Below are positions 1 to 11,100 of a DNA stretch of 64,000 nt, in pieces. Origin of the DNA: Apostichopus japonicus (taxonomy: Eukaryota; Echinodermata; Holothuroidea; Aspidochirotida; Stichopodidae). The first letter of the stretch is position 1. Each line of letters opens with the position of its first letter. A model generated the notes under the pieces. That model saw nothing but the letters and a program-made list of their open reading frames with translations. It was not told where the DNA came from and made no database searches. The stretch spans positions 12,860,484-12,924,483 of the forward strand of contig NC_092564.1 of NCBI RefSeq assembly GCF_037975245.1. Reading direction: 5' to 3'. Position numbers and translations under genes: made by a program.

Positions 1-3000
1 AAAAGGACGGTCTGTGTTTGAGTGAAGGTATCTCAAATATCTAAAAGAAAAAAAGTCAATATTTCTGTTGGTTTCATTCTCTGACACTATAAACTGTTGG
101 ACACGTTGGACACGTATATATTAAGCGATCCTGCCATAACAGTATGCGTACATTGGAGAGTGTATTGTCTCTTATAAGATTTTAAAGAGTGGTCAACAAA
201 TTGCTACCAAGTTCTGATGTAAATTTGATGTGATGCAATGTGCTATGATTTTATCTGGTACGATACGATACGATATGATATGATGTGATATGAATTATAT
301 GTATGAATGAATGAAGCAACTTCTATATTGAATAAAAGTGTTTTTATTCGTGGCACAGGGTAACACACATTAGACAAAATGTGGACTGAAATTGGACAAA
401 GAATAATAATTAATTTATGTTAAATGTATTAGAACATAAATATTATATTGCTTTCAAAGTCATAATAAGAAAGGTGTAGTAAAATTAAAACCATATTCAA
501 AGACGCATAGAGATATGTTCAACTATTCAAGTTTTGGTAAGAATATCCCTTCTCAAAACGAAAAAGTATAAACATCTCTCTTGTGCCTCTGTCTACTTGT
601 CTATGAAATGTCAACCTTATTTGAGTTTTGCGTTTCAAAATTATGAGAAATCCTTCCCATATTGTTACAGTTATACTTCGCAAAGAAATCGTGCAACAGG
701 AAAAATACTCAATCTGGTTAATCTGAATATTTCCTCCCTGTGATCTCTCGAGACCAGATTCACTTAGTTAGGATTTTGAGATCGATACGAATTACCTAGT
801 CGAGGTTCCGATGGGGGTGGGCACAAATTTTTAGGACAAACGTTTCATGTATCAAATTTTAAAGCCTATACATTATGAATTACGTTTCATATTGTGTTGC
901 CTTAGGTAAACTAGACATTTTGCGCTATTTGATAACCGCAGTAGTGCAGCCGTTACTTTACTATAACATCTCTTATAAGAATTTTTGTAAATCTGATGAT
1001 CTGGCGTGTTTTCCCTTTTTTCTTCTTTTTTTACTTCTTGTCTTTAACTTATTCTTATTCAATGGTTTTTAACTAGGCATATACATTCAAGGTTATGTGT
1101 CTAGCTTTTGTCCTCATATTTTTACGTTGAAATGAATATTTACAGGACTATATGACATAGATTCAGAATATAAGAAATATTTAGTAAAAAGAATTTCAAA
1201 TGAGAAGCAAAAATGAAAACTTTATATTTCTTATGATGTCAAACAAAGATAGGATAACATGTTTCTTATGACAGGCAGGTTAATTAAGTCAAAATAGTTC
1301 ATAATAAGGGCCTTAACCTAAGAGTTATCCAGTATGAGTATGTTTCAGTTCATATTTGTGTCTATTACTCTCAGTTTTATACAACTCAGAGTAATTGCAT
1401 TCTCGTTTGTACTGACAGAATTGAGGAATTTCTTGTTTCTTCGTGCAGTCCAAAGACTAAATAATTGAACTGTTTGGAATTATTTTCTAATAATTGCCAA
1501 TTCGTGAAATAAAAGAATATAAGAGTAAACATATTAAGTTAGTAAATTGCTAAGTTAACAACCGGAAATAACTCCACAGTTCACTCTGAGGGTTTTCAAC
1601 ACGTATATAATCTCTCCCTACGTTATGCGTACTAACAAAGTCTTATCTCTCTATCAAGGTCAAATTTGCGACAAATTTATTATTGCCGACTAAGTGATGG
1701 ATAAAACTATATTCTGTTACCGTGGAGGATTTTAGCAAACCAAGTCGCGTATTATGTTTCCTAAACACCACTACGATATTCGGATTCTCCATGCATTAAA
1801 TTGCCGAGCTTAACTTCTTATATCTCCAAAATAAATTATTCGCCGAATAGATGGTGAGGTAGTCACGTGATTTCATGCTAAGTAGAAGGAGCCAGTAACC
1901 AGACAGCTTTTATCAACACTCAGATGAGCAAGTTTTTATGCAAATTAGTAAAACTTTCGACTTTTTCATCAATAATGCGCTTTATCCTTACATAAAATTG
2001 AAAAAAAAATAAAAAGAATTTTAATTTAACGTACGAGTGAAACATGACAAGTGGGAGTATTGAGGCCAGTAGTGAAAGTGATGACAGCTTAACACATCAT
2101 GGAAGTAATTTAAAACCGTGCTTTAAGTGTCTATAGGCTTTGCGTGGTAAGTGTTTAGAAAAGTGTTGTAACTCTTTTTTATGAGGGACATATTTTTAGA
2201 TTTAGTAACGTGTATGACGACTGCAATTATGTGACCGTGTGGATTGACTAAGACAAATGATGCAGTCGTTTTGTAAAAGTTTCGGTTCTTACTTGACCTT
2301 CGTGCGAGGTGACACTTGGCTAAGCCTCATCAACTTCACAGAGACATTGCAGAGACACGGGCAAACACAGCTGTCACGAACTAGCTAAGACCTCAGGCGA
2401 TAACAAAAATTCAAGTACAACCTTCCAATGGTCACTTCATGAAGAAAACAAATTAAATCGTAAATTGGTAACTACAGACTAAACACAGACCGATTTGGTT
2501 TTAGAGGGCTAAGAAAAAGCAAAACAAAAAAACATATGTAAACGGATGGAATGTTGTACGGAGGATATCACCTGTTACATCGATAACAACCAGCATGAGA
2601 CACATTTATGAATTAAGACAGATTTCAGATATCGAATCGTTACTTGACGTGAATATCCTCAACGTTAAACACGTGACAATGAAACATTTCTGCAAGCATC
2701 GGTAATTTGATAGAAGCATATAGCATTGCAATGAGTCTGCAATATACATGATCATTTCTTAGTCTGTCTAGGAACGCATCTACTTAACTAAATTACCTTG
2801 TAGTAATGAAATGAAATCCATATGTGCGACTGATCACATTTGACGACGGTTGTCGTTCTGTAAGACGTCTCAAAGAGACAAAGTAACGTTATTTCTCTGT
2901 GTTATTGTTTCATATGATTGTTATAGCTTGCACGGAATATAATTGGTCCAAACTTAATCGATCAATTTCATTGATCAATTAGGACAAGCAAGTTTAGGAA

Positions 3001-6000
3001 TTATTGGGAAGCAAAATAAAATCTGGCACAAATATGTTCCATTTCTTAAGGTAACAGAATAATTAAATGGAGCAGTAAGAAAGTGAGAGGCGATGGTGTC
3101 ATAATTGCTCTACGTTCAAATTGTATTTGAGAATTTTAAGGCTTAACGTTCCGGGTTTTTTTCACGGACGGACTTTTGTTCATATATCAACTTGACACTT
3201 ATATGGCTAACTCAAGGCTGATTGACAGTAAACTTATTTGACTGACTAAACCTTACTGATTCTACCCTGGAGTGGATTATAGTATAGCTTATCTGTGATT
3301 TAATTGACGCAAATGGTTTTACAAATGCTTCGTTTTACTTTCATAATCTTCTTGATAAGTTATCCTTAAAATCTGGTACATTTGAAACGTTTACCTAGCT
3401 GCCTTCACTTTAGGTTACCTAGGTTCACATTATCTAGATTTTATCAAAAGGCAACACTTTAATATACAAATATTTTTCCTCCTAAATACATAATAACAAC
3501 AACAAAAAACCCAGCTGAATTGCCGCTATTATGGCATCATTAACGTTAATGTTGCCAGATGAATTCACACAAATACCAGTAAATTTGAATTAAAAAAACC
3601 CCGTATGTTCACCTTACATGTGACATGCTGATGACATGCAGATGCTGTAAGTTTCCATGACTTTGTATTACACAATCAATTTCAGCAACCGTAATAATAT
3701 CTCTTATTGAGACAATGCTTAATTACTTCATTTACTTTATGAGTTTCATTTCGTTTTATCCAGTATATACCGTAACTGAATGTAAACACAGATGGTGTCT
3801 ACCAGGATTGCCATTCAAATCATGTTCTTGTCTTCCAATATCTCTGTCTGTATATGTGATGATAAATTTCTATGGTAAAGTGTTTAATAAGATCAATCGG
3901 GAACGTCTGGAAATATAACATTATAACAATCTCAATCACTCTATGCATGCCTGTGGTATATATATACGAATGAGAGTATAAACCAGAAATACTTTTTCTT
4001 CTCTCTTCTTCACTATACTGCAGTGCGGAGAATCCCCAACTGATTGATTTTCCAACCAAAGTGTATATACCAACTCAACAGAGGTGTAATCAAACGAAGC
4101 AATCGTATCACGGAATACCCTAATAATCTCCCTTAGTAAAGTCTTGAGGTTATGATTAACGGAAAAGCCAGATAATAATTCTGAAGGGAGAGTTGTCTCC
4201 GCTTATTTGCTTGTTCTCAATGTCAAGTTTGCGAAAGAAGGGAGGCGTCATTCTTTGGTATACTCCAAAGCCAAATTAAACTTGATTCCCCAGGGCAAGA
4301 ATGACTGGGTAACAAACAGAAAAGACATTTTTTTTCCGGCAAACTTGTCGTTACGATGCGATTGTTTTAGTATCTTAATCTGCTAAGTTTAATATTGTTA
4401 TAAGGAAGGGGGAAAGGAACCGAATTGAAGTTGATGTATATTGAAGACATTAAACGTGAACGAGAAAGCAAATGTTATTAAAGCACTTCACATTATATAC
4501 TTTGTGATTAGAAATGATCCATAACTCCTTTGAGATTTCTAGGATTAAATTAAACATAGCAGTTTCAAGTGAAATGATATATGCCAAGGTTCAATCAGAC
4601 TTCCTGCAGTCTTTACAGAATATACAAAGTCACTATATAATAATACAAGTCATATGAATATAGTTTGGAATGCGTGTGAAAGATTATCACGTACGTCAAT
4701 GCCTTAAGATAACACAACAACTTATAAGGTTGAGATAACTGAAACTATTTCGGCGCAAGGCGTTTAATTGTAGACTCATTATAAAGACCAATGCAACCTA
4801 TTCTATCTAACTCATAGACCAAGATGTCTACCATTAAAAAAGAATAAAAATAAACAGGACAGTGACCTTTCTGAACTTACTTCCGGTATTGTTATGATTA
4901 CAAATGCTTGTTAAGTGGTGTGAATAACCTCGGTTCTTGGGTTTTACCATCAATTGAATATTGAGATTCTATATATTAATCCATATAACATAACGATACC
5001 TATACATCCCACCACGTTGTGTATAACTTGCTTGCTACTGTCGAATGACGTACAGGGATATACAACACACATACACACAAGACGTTATAACTGCAAAACA
5101 GTGTTAACAATAACTACATACAATGAGCCCGACAACTGATTAAGGTTTTTTTCAGTCTCTGAAACATCGGGATCCGGGGTCTCCTTTCTCGTCCCTTCCC
5201 TTCCCTACCCCCACCCTCCCCTCCCTCCTCATCTCCTTTTGCTAAAACGAATTATATCCACACACAGTCATTGATGGTCACCAAAAATAACTTCATCTTA
5301 ATACAAATTACTAATTTTTCTACAGTGTAACTTCGCTCATTATCACATATATTAACTTAAACACCAGTAGTAAGTTTAACGTTACCGTATACCCCAACGC
5401 AGATGTAGATAGTCTATACTCTACTGATAAAAATCGACATCACCAATCTGCGTCTCTGGTATAGTTGTAAACAAACGTTAACATGTGTAATGTGGGGGTG
5501 GTATATGACAGTCCTGTGAGATAGTGTATGCATAATATAGTGTTGAATATATACAATAGTATTTCTATTCGTAAGGGATTGTTATAGAGATTGGTGCCTC
5601 CACGTTTGGCTTTCGCGTACCTATAGGGTTCTGTTTTCAGTGAAGCTTGATAAAAAACCAACAAATTTTTTTTTTACCGTAATACTTTGTACGTTTTCAA
5701 GAAAGCAGCATGTTCCTATTTGCAAAGAATAAAACTGGTCAGTTTGTTGTTTTACAATGTCACTATCTTTTAGTCTTCATTATCAGAGTCTCTCTATGTT
5801 TGTAATAGTTGTAAGTAAAAAAAAAAACAGAAGGCGAAAGAAACCAAAACCTGTCAAACAAGGGCCTCGATGTACTTGACTGTTACCTCGAGTTTTGTCA
5901 ACGACATGTTTTAAAGATCGAGGCCTCGGCGTCGCTTGCGCCCTCCATTTGATCAGCGGTATACCGTTAATATTCCCACAAGTGATTATTGTATGGTCAA

Positions 6001-6070
6001 CCGTCAGATACACTCTACTGATATTGTATACGAACAAGGAATGAGTAAAAATGCCGAGGGGAACTCTTAC
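1..6070. other. Presumed NOX5 intron or intergenic sequence, no recognised exon
   Basis: No exon encoding the remaining EF-hands, the six-helix haem domain or the FAD/NADPH-binding domain could be read on the minus strand. Contents: a short degenerate GATACGATATGAT microsatellite at about 260-295; a polypyrimidine stretch rich in CCCTT and CCTCC at about 5180-5240; and a GC/CpG-rich segment at 5860-5990 open on both strands. The remainder is AT-rich and featureless to my reading. Confidence 0.5.
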
Positions 6071-6221
6071 CGTCAACATCGTAAACTTTGAACAGGAAAC
6101 GTAATTTGTCCACGGGATCTCCCTTCGTTAGCAAATGTAGACCATCAAGTAACTCGTCAAGGGAAATATATCCACTTCCATCGGCGTCGAATTGGGCGAA
6201 GAATCTCTCAGCAAAAAAAGA
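6071..6221 (-). CDS. NOX5: NADPH oxidase 5 exon: second EF-hand and start of third
   Basis: Exon of 151 nt starting in phase 0 directly after the 7179-7523 exon. Acceptor ccccatag at 6229-6222, donor gtaaga from 6070, ending in phase 1. It begins SFFAERFFAQFD, almost identical to vertebrate NOX5 (SFFAERFFALFD). A canonical EF-hand loop DADGSGYISLDE follows, with calcium ligands at positions 1, 3, 5, 9 and 12. The exon then reads LRFLFKVYDVDG, where the third EF-hand loop begins and is cut by the intron. Codon order and phase agree with the upstream exon across a 957-bp intron. The next exon should complete the third loop but was not recognised in 1-6070. With the neighbouring exon this places the calcium-sensor half of NOX5 on the minus strand at the left edge of the window. 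Confidence 0.92.
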
Positions 6222-7178
6222 CTATGGGGAGACCACAGAGAGAAGGATTACAATAGATTTAACTCTGTATCTGGCTAGGTTAATTAAATGACATCTCTAT
6301 ATATGAACGAGTTGAGTTAATCAAGGATGAAACAAATAGGTATATTGTACGTTGTATAGGAATCATTAATTTAGTCTGAACGCGTCTCAAATCGAGTATT
6401 TCGTGACCCTTAATGAATAACCTTTTTTTTTACAATTTCTTATCACAAGGTTGTAATTTTATTTAATAGTCAGAATACATAGTCAACGTTCACTAAATGT
6501 GGAGAATTAACGTGGTATAAATTACATGTTTAAATGATCGTACAATTTGATGGTGTTAAACCGATTCACATCACAAAGTGATAGGGTAACTGACAAATTG
6601 GACGAGAGGCAATTGAAGGGTAACAGATATAAATGATATTTGGGGAAGAGGGCAAAAGGGGTCATAGACCTACAGCATCATCGTGGTAATAGGTTTAACA
6701 TAACACGATAATCAATTTCAAAGTACAAGAGGCATTCCTAGGATTTTACAATATGTTCAAATTGACAAATAGATAAAAACAAATATATACAATCATTCTA
6801 ACTTGTATCGATTCTCTACCCTATCTCAATTCCAATGTGTTTCTCTCTTGACACTGCAGTTTTATGATAACAGTATCAGAATTAAGTACTGAACTGATGT
6901 GTATTGCCATTTAGAACCGGACGGCAAGCACGGAAAATCGATTTCAAAATCATATTAATTTTGTCCACAGGAAGACTTTTCTAGCCACTGTTTGCCTTAA
7001 ACGATTTGTCTTATAAGAAGCAGAATTGAAGAGTAAGATAAAAGACAAATATCTAAATGGGTTTTGAATAACTCATTTAGTGCTCCTTCTATACAAATAA
7101 TAAATGATAATGGTCACTTTATGTCGTTACAAAGATAAACATGATTTTCTTACTGATTTCAAAATAAGAGTAACTCAC

Positions 7179-7523
7179 CTCTTTGACACCGATTGCTCTT
7201 TTAAATTCATCTAAATCTATTTGTCTGTCCTCCCCAGCAATCGTTGAAAATTGCGTCTCGGCCCATGCTAGCCATTTGGCCTCTTCATCTATGGCGACAT
7301 TTCCAACGCTAGATGCTCTACTTCTGGGCATAGAATATTCCAAATTCTTCAAAGACAGATAGTTCGGATCTTCCTCCATTGCCGGAAGTGACGTAGATAA
7401 CGAATGATTATCACTTTCGGTGTCTTCAAAAGCAGGATTATCGATGCATTCAACTGCAGGATCAACCGACGAAGTTTCATCCACCCAGACTTCCTTTGAT
7501 ATGGTAGGTACCTCTTGCGAATT
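7179..7523 (-). CDS. NOX5: NADPH oxidase 5 exon: N-terminal extension plus first EF-hand region
   Basis: Internal exon of 345 nt (115 codons, phase 0 at both ends), read right to left. The acceptor is a pyrimidine-rich run ending CAG at 7526-7524; the donor is gtgagt from 7178. The first ~75 residues are acidic and Ser/Thr-rich. They are followed by the NOX5 N-terminal signature, including WAETQFSTIAGED and IDLDEFKRAIGVKE, which matches the start of vertebrate NOX5 (TIAGED, LQEFKAALHVKE) with the exon break at the same VKE residue. The first EF-hand loop is non-canonical, as in the family. NOX5 is a calcium-activated transmembrane oxidase that passes electrons from NADPH through FAD and haems to oxygen, making superoxide; calcium binding to these N-terminal EF-hands switches it on. 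The frame stays open to the acceptor with no convincing initiator, so the true start probably lies in an upstream exon. An RSRASS motif fits a basophilic kinase consensus. Confidence 0.9.
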
Positions 7524-7670
7524 CTGAAAAGAAACGAAAATGCAGAGAGTGTTTGTGATTCGGTCTTTGGTATTGCATGTCAAGACATAACCTGGCTGCA
7601 GGTGGAAGAATACAACTGTAATGTTGTATATATCATAGGTAACACACAATCAGTGAATAGAATGGATGGG

Positions 7671-7877
7671 AAGGGAGCAGGGGCAAGGGATCAGGGGCAA
7701 GGGATCAGGGACATAGGATCAGGGACATGGGATCAGTGACAAGGGATCAGGGACATAAGATCAAGGACATGGGACCAGGGACATGGGATCCGGGACAAGG
7801 GATCAGGGACAAGGGATCAGGGGCAAGGGATCGGGGACATGGGATCAAGGATCAGGGACAAGGGATCAGGGATATCC
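7671..7877. repeat. 14-bp minisatellite in the NOX5 intron
   Basis: About 15 tandem copies of a G-rich unit close to GGGATCAGGGACAA, with variants ending in CAT, CATA or GCAA. The strand is strongly purine-rich. The array begins about 150 bp upstream (in gene orientation) of the acceptor of the first NOX5 exon in the window, so it lies inside the preceding intron. Open frames crossing it are repeat artefacts. Copies differ by one or two bases, so the array is moderately diverged. Confidence 0.92.
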
Positions 7878-8110
7878 AACTAAGATAACTCTGTTCAGAT
7901 CATTATTCAGAACATATTTACTTTCCAAAGACGCCCAGGGAAAACCTGTCAGAAAATCTTGTCAGCTAGACCAATTTTTACATTCTTCATTTTTCCATCA
8001 ACTTATTATGAAAATGAGAATAAGGTATTTGTCGCCCATGTTTTTCATGGCCCTCCATATCGTCCCGGGCCCCCTGTTTTGACCCCGGACCCCGATGTTA
8101 TCACATGGTG
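7878..8110. repeat. Possible transposon-derived fragment
   Basis: A stretch that is more GC-rich towards its right end, containing the near-palindromic CGTCCCGGGCCCCCTG at about 8061-8076 followed by GACCCCGGACCCCG. It has two overlapping open frames on the plus strand but no recognisable protein. GC-rich ends of this kind are common at the borders of animal MITEs. I could not find a matching partner end or a target duplication, so this is tentative. Confidence 0.2.
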
Positions 8111-8149
8111 CTGTATAGGTGACTCGAGGTCATTACTCCAGTGAAAGAG

Positions 8150-11100
8150 GGACATACGCTCTTATATATAAATCACAATTTACAAATATTAAACTTTGCG
8201 AATGGCAAAGTATGGACGACAGTCAAATGTGATATTCATCTAAGAGGCAAAACGATAAATTAGAGAAAGTAATGAAGAGAATGTACACTGGCACTTATGG
8301 CATCATTTTTTAGAAATTTCATCGATATTTTTAAGTTACGTTAAAATTTAGTGTGACCCCAGGTGTATATAAATCTATTACACAAGGGCACACTGTTGCT
8401 TATATATTATTTCCGCTGCATTAAATCTCAAACTGTGTATTTCGGTAGAGAGAGTGGTTTTATTATATTTAATGGTCGTTGTAAAGTAACGTTGTCAGCA
8501 TTGGAACTATTAGGCAAATAATTCATCGTCAATTTGGAAGTGACAGATAATAGTCTATACCGAGATACAAAATATACATAGATAGAACAATCGATTTATT
8601 TTCAAACAGATATCACTCAGTTTGGCGAATATTATTTTATGCATTTAGATTCGGAGGTTAAGCGTTTCCATTTCCTTTCTTTCTTTCAGTTAGTGCAACA
8701 GAGTGTTTTGGCATGTATATGCCGAGGAAAGGTTTTCAGTGGCGTTGAAAGCTATCAAGAAATGATGTGCAGAAAATGTGTCTTCACCTGAAGATTTTTT
8801 TTTATTTTATGCCATGATGAATTAGATGAGATATTGGAAATTTCGACTATTTGACGTCAAAATTTCTCCTTTGTTTAAAATGAAAGACTTTCAGTGATTC
8901 ATTTTTTTTTCAAACGTTTGAGGGAAATATCGAAAATTAAAATTTTCTTGATATATATGATACATACAAATGATCATTTGTTTGCCTGTCACTCCTTTTA
9001 CAATTTACCCAGCTGAATGATTGAGCATTACCGTGGAGTACACTAGTTATAAAGTGGGGGTGGGTGGGGAGTGGGGAAAGCCTCCCCACTTTTCAGAGTG
9101 GGGTTCAGATGCCTACTCTGCCACATTGCTCTTACGTCTAACATATACGACAACAAAGCCTAGATAAAAAAAAACTGTAAAAAATGTATGATTCACATAT
9201 TTTCTTTAAGTAAGCTGACATGATTAATGTCCTAGTTACATTTTAGTCAACAAAAAGTAAAGTATGATCAATACTCTATGATACTGACAGCATATTTCAA
9301 AAGGCTTCTATACTGTTCGATTGAGTTAGCAGATGCTGCATTACCGCCATTAGGCTTAAATACCACTTTCAATATATGCAATGGCTAGACTACTTCGAAA
9401 GACACAAAATTAGGTTAACATGCATCACGTGGAATTTCCCTTCCTTTTTTTTGATTTTCATCTGTTGAACTCATTCTTATATGTTTCTTCAAGGGGAAGA
9501 TATTCTTTAGGGAATAATCAGAAATGAATCGCCTGACACTAATGTATATGAGGCGTATTTAATTTTCATCTTTTTTCTTAAGAAGAAACTCATCTTTTCT
9601 TTGTGTGTCGCCAATATTTTACATCTGTTTCAATAGAAACTGGTATAGCAGTCTCGTAGGCATTTCCTCGCCGTTATTTTATATCATTCCCAATGCTTTC
9701 AAACACTACTTGTATTCTATCATTTACAAGTCTGTCGGAATCAATAAAATCCTTGTCCACGCAACGATCTAACAGGGCATTATAACGTTGCAACCTTATA
9801 TCACTACTCTGTTCGCTTCTATGAATCTGTTAAACGGGTCTTAAGAACAACTACCAATGTCTTTAACTTTTTTTTTCTGTGTAAAAACAGAACATGCTTT
9901 AAAGGTTACGATTTTCCAGCGGTAAAAATACAAGACATTTGCGCTACTGCAGCAAGGGGACGCTAACAATAATCGATAATGTCTTCGCAAAAGATCTTTT
10001 TTATTGAACTGAATGATTTTCTGCCAATTAGAGCAAACATCGCTATCCAATTGGGAATCGTTTTTCGCTTCTTATTTCTTTCTTTCTTGTATAGTAAGAG
10101 TAATAACGATATTGTTAGACTGTTGTTTCTATGATATATTTACAATTAGATCAAATTTTTCGCTTGTTTGGCATGTTTGTCTAAACATGTATTAGAAGTT
10201 TGCTTGATGTGATCTCTATCACGCAATATTTATTTTATTACATTTTTATTGCCTATATCGATCGCTTGTCTGTGTTGCATGAAATCAGGTATATTTAACG
10301 ACAGTGTGTGTTTGGTTTCTGCACATGTTTTGGGTTGTGACTGACGACTTGAACAAAAGGTATACTCCAAGTCCTCAGATGTCATTTGAAAAGAATCACC
10401 ACGTCCTCAGAGGAATTCCATTGTTAACGAGTATTGGTCAACAATGGTGTCCTCAGACTGAATGTAAAATGTGTATGTGTTCAACATGCATAGATATTCA
10501 TACTAAAGAGATCTGTTTATATTAATTATAATTTGAAGTTATCAATTTTCTTTAAATTTATTGTCATTATATTTTGAAAGAATTGTGCATATTACTGTGA
10601 CTGGATGATTGTGATGTCTTAATCCCATTACTTAACCATATACCAATGAATATTCATATCTATTTCAAGTAACAGTTTATTCTTTGCCAGTGCTAATTTT
10701 CAGGAATTTCAGCAAACCAATTCAGTGTTAGTTACCCCCTCCCCCTCTCAAATATAAGTAAATAAAAGCACACACATGATAGAATACCCTTGTTCAGCAC
10801 AAACTTCAACATGGACGTTAATTAGCAATGAATTAAAATTTTAAGATTTAGAAGGATTCATTTGTAAGACCAATTAAGAAGTTTAATTTGTTTTAACATT
10901 CCGTCATTATATGAAATCAAGAAATACGTGACTGTTAATGCTAATGGCTACATGAATGAACTACATGAAATGTTAGTATCTAATTCTGTCGACATTTTAT
11001 GAAAATCAACTTAACCAAGAACAAAAAAAGAAGCTTCTTCATACATTCCTATCATATTTATCGAACATTTGTTACTATATTTGATCCAGGTAACCTCATC

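Noticed and set aside
2044-2136. 30-codon ATG frame (MTSGSIEASSESDDSLTHHG...) near a gtaagt donor at 2146
   Set aside because: A TAG falls before the donor, there is no upstream support and no recognised product; at most an upstream ORF in an unproven UTR.
2287-2387. GC-rich minus-strand interval with gtaaga donor, frame including SVKLMRLSQVSPRTK
   Set aside because: Does not resemble any part of NOX5 and the acceptor (gaggtcttag) is weak; probably chance.
4881-4950. Minus-strand ATG frame MVKPKNRGYSHHLTS... ending at gtaagt
   Set aside because: Short, poor start context, no partner exon.
7676-7870. Gly-Thr-Asp-Gln-rich frames on the plus strand
   Set aside because: Translation of the 14-bp minisatellite, antisense to the NOX5 intron.
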